From JASGKO01 sp049840595 (GTDB taxonomy: Bacteria; Verrucomicrobiota; Verrucomicrobiia; Chthoniobacterales; Chthoniobacteraceae), in contig JASGKO010000042.1 in assembly GCA_049840595.1 (NCBI GenBank), forward strand, positions 124,001-188,000: a DNA stretch of 64,000 bases. The letters run 5' to 3'. Under the pieces are notes generated by a model. The model was given only the letters and a program-made list of their open reading frames with translations. It ran no database searches and had not been told where the DNA came from. Position numbers and translations under genes: made by a program. Every line of letters starts with the position of its first letter. Positions within the stretch are counted from its first letter, which is position 1. Positions 1-7,895 of the stretch are shown one piece after another.

Positions 1-2
1 CG

Positions 3-301
3 GAAGGCTTTGAGGAATCAAACGTCGCGTATGCAACAGAAGAGGCAATTTCTGCTGAATCTGATGCCGCCCTCGCCTCCGGACCGGCAACGATACTACA
101 CGATGAGAAATCGTATTCTGTCCTCATCACTGTGGTTGATACCGATGTTAGAAAGAACTAGGAGATGTATCTCCTAGCGAGGATGAGCCGGCCTGCTGCA
201 TCGAAATCGGATGTGACGACGGTATCGCTAGATTGGCCTTGGCGCTTGGCTTGCTAGATGATTTGAACCCCGACCAGATTCGCGCTTTGGTGCACGACTG
301 A
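3..301 (+). CDS. Partial hypothetical protein, frame broken
   Basis: The 5' end lies outside the window. Frame 3 is open from base 3 to a TAG at 159-161. Coding-like sequence then continues in frame 2 to a TGA at 299-301. Skipping one A in the run near 152-154 joins them into about 99 residues: an acidic first half with a beta-strand-like 'YSVLITVVDTDV', then a Cys/Asp-rich, helix-forming tail ending 'RALVHD'. I do not recognise the family. The next gene (338-1061) is convergent, so this is a separate transcription unit. Confidence 0.45.
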
Positions 302-337
302 GGCTGGGATTGAACGGCTCTTACGATGACCGTTCCC

Positions 338-1061
338 TCAACGCACTTGGCTTTGCTCCCACTCCTTTGCCGTAGTAACCCTATCGGCGAGAAAGGTGGT
401 TTCCAAGTAGAGGTCGAGAAACTCCGGCGATACCATTTCCGCACCATCCCGGCAAAGCTTGGCGTAAGGGGCATAGGGCGAAAGGCTGTTATTGAGGAAC
501 CGGCTCCCCTTAAAGTATTCCTGTTCGCAACACAATACGTAGCCCACGAAAGGCGGCCGGGATTTGTCAGTACCAGTCCAGGCAAGTGACTGGCTGAAGG
601 TCATAAGCGGTTTCGCGCTCTCGGAGTCCAGGCATATCATCCACGTGGACTTGAATGCAGCGCCCGTTCATTAAAGTGCAGGCAGCAGGTTCAGCATTCA
701 GGGCAGCTCGGTCATTTTCCCCCGGCTCAACTCCATATCGGACGAAGACCGGCGGCGGAATCTGGTAGTTGAATACCCGCCTTGCGCCCAAAGCGACGAC
801 TGGCGGATGCCCCGTCGGTGGCGTGTCCCGAATCGTGCGAGCCGCCGAGGCCGGGTTCATCAGGCTTCCATAGCCGATCAGGTTGATGCTGTTATGGCCA
901 TGAGATCTGAGTTGCTCCTCAGCGTCATTCCAGGGATAGGGATATGGGCGCAAATCGTTGTCAATCATATGAACCTTGAACAGCCCTTCAACCCGCCTCT
1001 TGCTCCATCCGTAGCGCAGCAGGGAGCGCTCCGCGCTCTCGTGTTCGGGTGTATGGTCCAT
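338..1061 (-). CDS. Gamma-glutamylcyclotransferase-like (GGCT/AIG2 fold) protein, frame broken
   Basis: After a roughly 60-residue N-terminal segment, the protein has the GGCT-family opening 'LIGYGSLMNP' (Y-G-S-L is the family substrate-loop signature). A central beta-rich stretch ends in 'YDLQPVTCLDW'. There the frame stops at 567, but the other frame continues at once with 'GTDKSRPPFVGYVL' and runs to a stop at 338. A single-base change near 590 restores a protein of about 240 residues. GGCT enzymes cyclise gamma-glutamyl groups, but many family members have unknown substrates. Its start lies 4 bases beyond the stop of the upstream STAND gene, so the two are very probably co-transcribed and translationally coupled. 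Confidence 0.6.
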
Positions 1062-1064
1062 GGT

Positions 1065-4000
1065 CTAGGCGAGTTGCTGGCGCAATTTCTCGAAGCGTCC
1101 GTAGATACTTCCGTAATATCCTTTGTCAGCTTGCAAGTTCCGTAAAGTTGCCACCTCAGCAGCAAGCTGAATGCATTCATGTGCTTCGTCGAGACGTCCC
1201 AGCATCATGGCGCATTCGGCACCGATAAGGTGTGTTTCGAAAAAGCGCCTGTATTTGGGCAACTTTTGCGTCCCACCAAACATTTCTTTGAAAAACTTGT
1301 AGGTTTCATCTGGTTCGCTGATTCCGCTCATCGCCACCAACTGGATTGAACGCATAAGAAGAATGTTCTCCATAAACTTCACGGCCACAACCGAGTCTTC
1401 AATTTTGATGCAGTGCTGAGATGCTTTCGCGATCAACTTTTGCCTCAGGTAAAGGCGCGCCGTTGCGACATTGTTGACGGATTCGAAACCTTTGTTGCCG
1501 ACAGCTCTATGCAGCTCACCCGCTTCATCGAGGTATTTCGCCGCCTTGCTGAACTCTCCTTTGTCGATGTGAACGAATCCGAGATTTGTTTTCGAGCCAG
1601 CTATCCACATCGGTATATTTTGATGAGTAAAGCCCTCCAAAGCTTTCTCCAGAGTCTCCTGAGCAAGGCTGAGTTGTCCAGCGTGCCAAGCGGATATACC
1701 CTTCGAATTCACAATTCGCGTCAGCATAAAATCGGCGATCGGAGATGCCGATGAAATCCCACGCCGCTCGAACTCTGCAACTGCGTGATCGAATTTTGCC
1801 AAGGATTTGTTCCCAAGGCCTTCCTTATCATATGCTGCACCGATTTGCAGACACACGTCCCCGTAGCCGAGGAGTTCCTTCCCATTGCCAAGGCTCAGAC
1901 ATTCTTTTTCCAACTTTTCCCACTCAGCAATATCAATATGTGAGCCCACAGTCATCCTGTTGAGGTCACCATTCGACGCTTCGCACTGAAGCCTGAGACC
2001 TTGACCACCATCTTGCTTGGCAAACTCTACTGACAACGAGCTGACTTCCAATGTTCTCTCATATTCCCCCAATGAGAATAAGCATTCAGCGAGCGCTTTG
2101 TGCAGTTTAGCATTTTGAGCAAAAGTTAAGGGAAGGTCTTTTGTCTCAATGGCCATCGTGCTTTCAAGGGTCTCTTTAAGCAAGATCGCTGGCCCCTGCA
2201 ATCGCAATATAGGCAATAGTAAAAACACCACATTATATGCGGTTTGAGCATCGCCCCGCTTAACCGCCCGAACATGGCAATCAAGAAGGTTGTAGCGCTC
2301 AGGGATCACGGAGTTCATGCCCTTGGTATCGTATGTAGACTCAAGCTTTTTGTTCGCGGCCTCGAACAATTCGCAAAAATACTCCGCAAACCTCGCCGCA
2401 TGCTCAGTTTTGGTTTTGGCAATTCCCATCTTGTTCCATTTGCGCTCTGCCCATTCCTCGACCGGTGTGTAAAAGGAATAGCGCGCGTTTCTCCCTGAGG
2501 TGGTGCATCTCAAAAGATTAACTTTGACCAAGCGCGCTAGCTGGGTCGACAAAAAATCCTCGTCCAATTCACCAGAAGTTTGATCGCGAATGATTCGTTG
2601 GGCGGCTTCAAGCGTAAAGCCACCTCGAAACCTTGCCGCTTGCAGCAAAATCCAGCCCTGGAGGGGCGTAATCATATCATAAATCTGCTCTAACCCATAA
2701 ATGAGGCCGTGCCCCGGGTTCGAAAAGACGCGCTGATATTTCTCACTAAGTTCCCAGAGCGTGTTGTTCTCAAGCAACTCAACTGCATAGACGATCGCAG
2801 CAGGGAACCCATTGAGTCGGGCCACCAAACGAGCTGCTGCCCTAATGCTATTCTCGCATGCAACCGATTCCGGGGCCTTAATTGCCGCGTATTCCAGAAA
2901 CAATTGAACTGCATAGAATTCCCTGAGTTCTTTCTCTGGCATCTCTTGGGCCTGCTCAATGGTTGGCCATGTGAGTGGATCAACTTTTAAAGCATGCTCG
3001 CGCCCGGTCAGTGACAAACTCACCCTACAGCCAACCAGGATCTTCAGATCGGTGGTCGGCGTGAGCCATGCTTCAACTGTTTCCCTGGCAAGTTTTTCGA
3101 CAATGATCTCGTTACAATTGGGGCCTTCTTCCCCCGGAGAAGCCACACCAATTTGCTCGAAATTGTCCAAAACAAGGATCACTTTTCCGCGTTCCTGTAA
3201 ATGCTCAGCCAACTCTTCATGGAGTTCCCTAGGGACAGCCTTTGTGAGAAGCGGAAGCTTAAGAAGTCTTTGAATGGAATGTGCCAAATCAGACCCGGAG
3301 GTGTTCTCCCTGGCATCGATGTAAAACACGCTGTAGCGCGTTTTACTGCACAGCCGCTTGGCGATCTCGACAATTACCGTAGACTTGCCACTACCCGCCA
3401 TAGCGTGAAGCGTCACAAGGCGGTATTTGTTCAAATAATCCTCCCCTTCGTCGATCAGATCACGTCGGCCAACCACTTTAAGGTCTAGCGGGCTTGGAAG
3501 CCTGCATCTTTTAACTGCACTGAAACCACCAATCGGAACAAAATCCTTACAAAGCATTTTCAAGAGCGCTTCAAGTTCGAGCGGTTCGGTGATCTGCGTA
3601 TTTGCGACAAATATCTTCACGCAAGACGCTGGAAGGAAAGTCTCATTAATGGAAACGACCGGTGGGGTTTTGGCCGCTACTTCATCATCATCCAATTCAT
3701 CACCTTCCGCAGTCTCTTCGACATCCTCCAGATCGTCTTCTGTCTTGAATTTAAAGATGTTACCGTAAAATGAGATTTGGTAATCATCACTAAAGACCAG
3801 GTTGTGCTTGCCGCCTGAGTTTTTCTTGCCAAAAAAAATAGTGAAGGCTGCTTTGGAATTACTGAAAAACTGGAACGGGTCTTCAGGATTCCGAGTTTTT
3901 GCATAAACGTATTTCGTAAAACATTCAGCCAATGCTTTGTGCAATTTGGTTGATTTGTTCTTCTCGGTTCCGGTCACCCACTTTCTGAGTGGAGATGCTG

Positions 4001-4127
4001 AATCAAACCGAAACTCTAGGTTTTCAAAAACCTTCTGTTTTTCGCTACTGCCGAAAAACACATTAAGCTCCCTTCCCTGTCTAAAATTCAAATCTTTGTC
4101 TTGCTCCTTATCCTTTTTCCGTTTCAT
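1065..4127 (-). CDS. STAND-family NTPase with C-terminal TPR-like repeats
   Basis: The protein has 1020 residues. Residues 1-200 form an unfamiliar N-terminal domain with a very acidic linker near 130-150. A P-loop NTPase follows, with Walker A 'AMAGSGKST' at about 242-250 and Walker B 'KVILVLDNFE' at about 315-324. Then come a winged-helix-like segment and, from about 640 to the end, repeated paired helices of TPR type (for example 'AECLFSLGEYERTLEVSSL'). This is the architecture of signal-transduction NTPases, which use the repeats to sense a ligand and oligomerise to switch on an effector; bacterial members include regulators and phage-defence proteins. The N-terminal domain, the likely effector, is not recognisable by eye. 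The gene leads a two-gene operon with the GGCT-like gene and is divergent from the PIN-like gene at 4260. Confidence 0.8.
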   Translation of the reverse strand: MKRKKDKEQDKDLNFRQGRELNVFFGSSEKQKVFENLEFRFDSASPLRKWVTGTEKNKSTKLHKALAECFTKYVYAKTRNPEDPFQFFSNSKAAFTIFFGKKNSGGKHNLVFSDDYQISFYGNIFKFKTEDDLEDVEETAEGDELDDDEVAAKTPPVVSINETFLPASCVKIFVANTQITEPLELEALLKMLCKDFVPIGGFSAVKRCRLPSPLDLKVVGRRDLIDEGEDYLNKYRLVTLHAMAGSGKSTVIVEIAKRLCSKTRYSVFYIDARENTSGSDLAHSIQRLLKLPLLTKAVPRELHEELAEHLQERGKVILVLDNFEQIGVASPGEEGPNCNEIIVEKLARETVEAWLTPTTDLKILVGCRVSLSLTGREHALKVDPLTWPTIEQAQEMPEKELREFYAVQLFLEYAAIKAPESVACENSIRAAARLVARLNGFPAAIVYAVELLENNTLWELSEKYQRVFSNPGHGLIYGLEQIYDMITPLQGWILLQAARFRGGFTLEAAQRIIRDQTSGELDEDFLSTQLARLVKVNLLRCTTSGRNARYSFYTPVEEWAERKWNKMGIAKTKTEHAARFAEYFCELFEAANKKLESTYDTKGMNSVIPERYNLLDCHVRAVKRGDAQTAYNVVFLLLPILRLQGPAILLKETLESTMAIETKDLPLTFAQNAKLHKALAECLFSLGEYERTLEVSSLSVEFAKQDGGQGLRLQCEASNGDLNRMTVGSHIDIAEWEKLEKECLSLGNGKELLGYGDVCLQIGAAYDKEGLGNKSLAKFDHAVAEFERRGISSASPIADFMLTRIVNSKGISAWHAGQLSLAQETLEKALEGFTHQNIPMWIAGSKTNLGFVHIDKGEFSKAAKYLDEAGELHRAVGNKGFESVNNVATARLYLRQKLIAKASQHCIKIEDSVVAVKFMENILLMRSIQLVAMSGISEPDETYKFFKEMFGGTQKLPKYRRFFETHLIGAECAMMLGRLDEAHECIQLAAEVATLRNLQADKGYYGSIYGRFEKLRQQLA

Positions 4128-4259
4128 AGCCGAGAATATCCTTGGGAACAGGTATCAGGTGGCCTTTTAAATTCAACACCAAAAGCCAAGTAAAAAGCGA
4201 CATTTTCATGGCAAAAACCAGCGCATATACGCCCAAAGAGAGCGGGATGAATTTCCAGC

Positions 4260-5561
4260 GTGGCAGGCATTCCGCTTTCCACCAAGCCTCAAAAAAAACC
4301 GCCTATGCTTAAATCATCCAAAATATATCAAGTCTCGCAATTGGAGAAATTCCTGCTGAATTTCTCAACAATTATATGCCATGCGGCTGAAGATTTCGAG
4401 CAAGCAAAGAAAGGAAAGATCATCTACAACCTTGATGCCAGCCTTTTGAACCCGTTCCTTTTCGATGCACAGACCGATTTCTCAAGGCAGGCTGGGCCAG
4501 AAGCTATTAAAATCATCGAATCGATCTTGCATGATGTCAGCCATCGAGTTTACCACCTAGCGGTTTCAGGGCCCGCTGTCTTCGAATTCCTCGATCGAAT
4601 CTGCCGCTTGGAAAATGGGATTTCCCGCCCAAGGGTCACCCAGATCTGTTCAGAAATATCTTCGGCGCTGCTCACCGCGCCGAAGGATCAGTTGCCGGCA
4701 GACCTTTTGGTAAAACGCGAGATGCTTCAGCGAGTATTCAAGCCGCTAACAACAAGCGGCCTGCATAAATGTGTGGTGACGCCTGTGGAAAAGTTCCTGA
4801 GCCTCCTGGACGGCCGCCAATTATCAGGATTAGCGGATTGTGCACTCCTGCCTGATAATATCTCGAATGAGCGGCTGCACCAAGAAGCTCTTACGCTCTT
4901 TCGGCAAGCTTTGACTGACCGCCGTCGCCAAGACCCTCGTGGAAAGCGACACGTTGATTTTCACTACTGGATGGATGCACTTAATATCGTGATTTCCATG
5001 TATTCTGCGGGAATCGGGGATGCACCATCCCTGCTGCTGACCAATACCTGGAAAATGGTCGGTTACTGCAAGAAGGACGATAACCTTTACGGGCGCCATT
5101 TTTACGTGGCGAGTTCCTTGAATAGCCTCTGTCGCATGGCGGAGTCGGGCTATGCCCCTGATCCGATTGAATACTGCCACTTTGCACTTGAAGAATGCAA
5201 CAGGCTTGCCGCGAATTTAAGCCACCGCAACCCTGATGAACCTATCGATCATCTGCCAGGCCATATCTTGGATAAGCTAAAGGTATTTTTCGAAGGCACT
5301 TATTCCAATCTGTTCGTCCAAACCGAAGGCAACTCAGAGCCACAGGGTGACCCGGGGGAAAGTGAGGAGATCGCTGCAATCATCAGCGACCCCCGTCGAT
5401 TCAAATCAGCGACCGACGACCTTCACGACCACGTCTCACACTACGGCAACCAGATCGCTTCTAGGGGTGAACAGGTTGGCACTCAATTCCTTGAGGACTA
5501 CAACGTGCACGAAGATCCCGTGGTCGCGAATATCCGGCAGCGATTCAAATTCGCAGCCTAA
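4260..5561 (+). CDS. Unknown protein with PIN-nuclease-like features
   Basis: This is a 433-residue protein starting at GTG 4260; an ATG at 4305 is the alternative start. It has no signal peptide. I do not recognise the family with confidence. Three features suggest a PIN-like fold, whose active site is built from spaced acidic residues: an early strand-plus-Asp 'IIYNLDASLL', a mid-protein helix with acidic residues, and 'YWMDALNIVI' followed about 20 residues on by 'LLLTNTWKMVG' (PIN motifs of the D...D/LTND type). The C-terminal 100 residues are acidic and probably disordered. The gene diverges from the STAND operon across a 132-bp gap and ends in a strong terminator at 5586-5624, so it is its own unit. 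Confidence 0.5.
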   Translation: MAGIPLSTKPQKKPPMLKSSKIYQVSQLEKFLLNFSTIICHAAEDFEQAKKGKIIYNLDASLLNPFLFDAQTDFSRQAGPEAIKIIESILHDVSHRVYHLAVSGPAVFEFLDRICRLENGISRPRVTQICSEISSALLTAPKDQLPADLLVKREMLQRVFKPLTTSGLHKCVVTPVEKFLSLLDGRQLSGLADCALLPDNISNERLHQEALTLFRQALTDRRRQDPRGKRHVDFHYWMDALNIVISMYSAGIGDAPSLLLTNTWKMVGYCKKDDNLYGRHFYVASSLNSLCRMAESGYAPDPIEYCHFALEECNRLAANLSHRNPDEPIDHLPGHILDKLKVFFEGTYSNLFVQTEGNSEPQGDPGESEEIAAIISDPRRFKSATDDLHDHVSHYGNQIASRGEQVGTQFLEDYNVHEDPVVANIRQRFKFAA

Positions 5562-5585
5562 GCTAGACATCGGAATTTCGAGGAT

Positions 5586-5624
5586 AAAGCATGGCGTTAA
5601 CTAAATGTTAACGCCATGCTTTTA
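5586..5624 (+). terminator. Rho-independent terminator, long hairpin
   Basis: Perfect 16-bp arms (5586-5601 and 5607-5622) around a 5-base loop, followed by a short T run. It lies 25 bases after the stop of the 433-residue gene and, being nearly symmetrical, could act in both directions. Confidence 0.85.
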
Positions 5625-5656
5625 CACTTTCCTGGTCATCAAAGTGGAGGTTAGCG

Positions 5657-6181
5657 GTGCAAGAAGGAGGCGATGTCGACCTAAGGCTGATCAAATGTGC
5701 GAGGTATAAAGGAACTGTGGAGGAAGCGAAAGCTTTGCTCGCCGATGGATGCGAGCTTGAAGCGAAGAATAAATACGGGAACACGGCTCTTTTCTACGCT
5801 ATCGTCAGTAGCAATGTGCCGGTCATGAACTATTTGATAGATCAAGGTGCTTCCCTGACTACGCGTAACAAGGAGGGGTCGACCCTACTTCATGTAGCCG
5901 CTTCCGGCCATTTAACAGAGCGTGTAGTGGAGCTTCTACGCCGTGGCGCCGATCCCAATGTTCAAGATCTATCCGGGCGCACCCCCCTGCACGATTCACT
6001 TACCCATTCCTGCCCTAGTCTCGAATTCATCCAGGCCTTCCTTCGCGCAGGAGCCGACCCGACAATCGAAGACTTGGATGGTGAAACGGCTATAACCGCC
6101 TGTGATTCTTTCGGAAATGAACCGGCGTTATTCCTGCTAAAATCAGCCGCCAAAACCTTCGAGCAAAGCCGCGGGATTTAG
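5657..6181 (+). CDS. Ankyrin-repeat protein (copy 1)
   Basis: This is a 174-residue protein made almost entirely of ankyrin repeats, with hallmark helices such as 'GNTALFYAI', 'GSTLLHVAA' and 'GRTPLHDSL', each followed by 'LL..GADPN'-type loops; about four repeats are visible. The start is GTG at 5657, chosen because GGAGG lies six to eight bases upstream; an ATG at 5672 is the alternative. Ankyrin repeats are protein-binding scaffolds and there is no catalytic domain. It closely resembles the protein at 7032-7568 in repeat number and in the tail ('SAAKTFE' versus 'SAAKSFE'), so the two are duplicates. There is no signal peptide, so it is probably cytoplasmic. Confidence 0.85.
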   Translation: MQEGGDVDLRLIKCARYKGTVEEAKALLADGCELEAKNKYGNTALFYAIVSSNVPVMNYLIDQGASLTTRNKEGSTLLHVAASGHLTERVVELLRRGADPNVQDLSGRTPLHDSLTHSCPSLEFIQAFLRAGADPTIEDLDGETAITACDSFGNEPALFLLKSAAKTFEQSRGI

Positions 6182-6262
6182 GGAGATCGCTGGCAAAAGT
6201 TAACCGATTTTCAGCAAAAACGAAGGCGTATACGCCAGTTTTCTTCGTGGCAATTTGCCTGC

Positions 6263-6535
6263 ATGAAGACACCCGCCACGATTCTCGCAGTTGCTTCTTT
6301 GGTGGCCACCACATTCGCTGGATGCGCCATGCCCGATACGGGCCATTACAATTACACAGCTCAGCAGGCCGAGCAAGACCGGGATTTTGTTGAGCATATC
6401 GCACAGCTCGATCGCGCCGACGAGCGCGAGGAGCTGATGAACCATGCCAAAGCCCAGGAAATGGCCACCCGCCACGCCCCGGCCAGCATCCACACCTCTA
6501 ACACCACCTTCTTTGCACCCAGCTTCCAGCCCTGA
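6263..6535 (+). CDS. Small lipoprotein
   Basis: This is a 90-residue protein with a short basic start, a hydrophobic stretch and the lipobox 'TFAGC' ending at about residue 21, so it should be lipid-anchored by Lgt/LspA processing. The mature part is charged and helical ('EQDRDFVEHIAQLDRADERE'), with no recognisable domain. It is followed after 55 bases by a second small lipoprotein of the same design, and both sit between the two ankyrin genes. The family is unknown. Confidence 0.65.
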   Translation: MKTPATILAVASLVATTFAGCAMPDTGHYNYTAQQAEQDRDFVEHIAQLDRADEREELMNHAKAQEMATRHAPASIHTSNTTFFAPSFQP

Positions 6536-6590
6536 TTTTTCGTCAGCACCACAAACCAAAAAAACAAATAGCAACCAATACCAAACACAA

Positions 6591-6902
6591 ATGAAACCCA
6601 TGCCAAAATCCATCGCCATCGTCGCCATCGCCGTCGCATCCACCTTCATGGTTGGCTGCGCTGAAAACCCCTCGATCAGCGAAATGAACTATCAACGCAG
6701 CGCACCAAGGGCCGTCGTATCGAAAGGCCAAGCCGAACAATATGATCGGCAACGTGATCAGCAGGTGAAAGAGGAGGAATTCGCTGACCGTAACCGGCAG
6801 CGCAACATCCAGAGTGTCCAAGACACCTTTGGTGCGGTTGAGACCGGCTTGCGGCAAGTGCAAGACATTTTCGGGGAAGTCCACTCCCTGAAAACCTTCT
6901 AA
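6591..6902 (+). CDS. Small lipoprotein
   Basis: This is a 103-residue protein. The start at 6591 gives a clean signal: 'MKPMPKS', a hydrophobic core and the lipobox 'FMVGC' at about residues 19-23. The mature part is polar, with a Gln/Arg/Glu-rich helical centre ('QRDQQVKEEEFADRNRQRN') that may form a coiled coil. It shares layout with the lipoprotein at 6263-6535 but little sequence. A clear terminator follows at 6920-6956, so the ankyrin and two lipoprotein genes may form one transcript. No family is recognised. Confidence 0.65.
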   Translation: MKPMPKSIAIVAIAVASTFMVGCAENPSISEMNYQRSAPRAVVSKGQAEQYDRQRDQQVKEEEFADRNRQRNIQSVQDTFGAVETGLRQVQDIFGEVHSLKTF

Positions 6903-6919
6903 TCAGTTCCGTCAGCCTG

Positions 6920-6956
6920 ACGGGCAGCTGCGAGATTCTCGTGGCTGCCCGTTTTT
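6920..6956 (+). terminator. Rho-independent terminator
   Basis: Nine-base arms (6920-6928 and 6944-6952) flank a loop containing a smaller stem, followed by a run of five T. It closes the lipoprotein transcript 17 bases after the stop. Confidence 0.85.
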
Positions 6957-7031
6957 GTCCCTTCATCCCAGCGTTAGAACTTGTTAACGATTATTTAACA
7001 TTATGTACGTAAAATACCTCTGCAATATTTT

Positions 7032-7568
7032 GTGAGGATTACGTTGGCCCGTAGAGAAAAGAGTGACAATCGCCTTATTGACTACGTGAAAAGTCGTGGA
7101 CCCTGTTTGCTCGCAGGCCTTTTGCTCGCGGACGGCTGTCCTATTGATGTGGTTGGTGAACAAGGTTATACGGCACTTCATTTCGCCGTTAGCAACGGTG
7201 ACACGGACATGGTCCGTTACCTGCTCGAACACAAGGCGTCGCCTTTCGCTCGGACCGATGATGGTAGAACCCCTTTGCACATTGCTGCTGGATGTAGCGA
7301 TAGCGAATCGATGCTTGAATTGCTAAGTTGGGGTGCCAACCCAAATGCACTGAGCGACGTCGGAAAGACCCCTCTTCATCACGTATTTTGGGACTCTTCG
7401 CCCGAAATGAAGGCGGTCCAGGTGCTCCTGCAATTCGGGGCCGACCCGACCATAAAGGATTCAACTGGCCAGACTCCACTCGACAAATCTGCTAAGGCAA
7501 GGAGCGAGCCGATTCGTCTGCTCATGAGCTCAGCAGCGAAAAGCTTTGAGCCCGGAATCGGGCGCTAG
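7032..7568 (+). CDS. Ankyrin-repeat protein (copy 2)
   Basis: This is a protein of up to 178 residues with at least four ankyrin repeats ('GYTALHFAV', 'GRTPLHIAA', 'GKTPLHHVF', 'GQTPLD'). The longest reading starts at GTG 7032. TTG at 7044 is also likely because GAGGA lies about six bases upstream of it. It is the paralogue of 5657-6181, sharing the repeat layout and the C-terminal 'SAAKSFE' tail. No other domain, signal peptide or membrane segment is visible. It is separated from the preceding lipoproteins by a terminator, so it has its own promoter in the AT-rich 6970-7030 stretch. Confidence 0.8.
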   Translation: MRITLARREKSDNRLIDYVKSRGPCLLAGLLLADGCPIDVVGEQGYTALHFAVSNGDTDMVRYLLEHKASPFARTDDGRTPLHIAAGCSDSESMLELLSWGANPNALSDVGKTPLHHVFWDSSPEMKAVQVLLQFGADPTIKDSTGQTPLDKSAKARSEPIRLLMSSAAKSFEPGIGR

Positions 7569-7895
7569 CAAGAATTTCAGGCCCCATACATCTGCCCGTT
7601 CAGCCGAAAGAATTTCACTTCCTGTCCACGAGCACATCGCGTCACGGAAAGCGGACGGCATAAAGTCGTTCTGCAAACAAAACCAGAGGTCCCCCGTTTC
7701 AGCGTCATTTTCGGCAGGGATCATTTTAAGAATCGGCACGACCTAAATGAAATTGTGCTCGAAGACCTCAAGAAAAAGAGGCTGCCATCACTCACTTCCC
7801 AGATGTAAACAAAGTGTCTGCGTTGATGCGGCCGGCGGAACGCCATCAACATCTTCTAGGCAGATAGTAAGACATTTGACCTGAGTTAATTTAAC
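7569..7895. other. Intergenic, no gene seen
   Basis: There is no convincing coding sequence. A perfect short palindrome (7882-7898, TGAGTTAA and its complement around one T) overlaps the stop codon of the minus-strand GH98 gene and may serve as its weak terminator. Confidence 0.5.
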
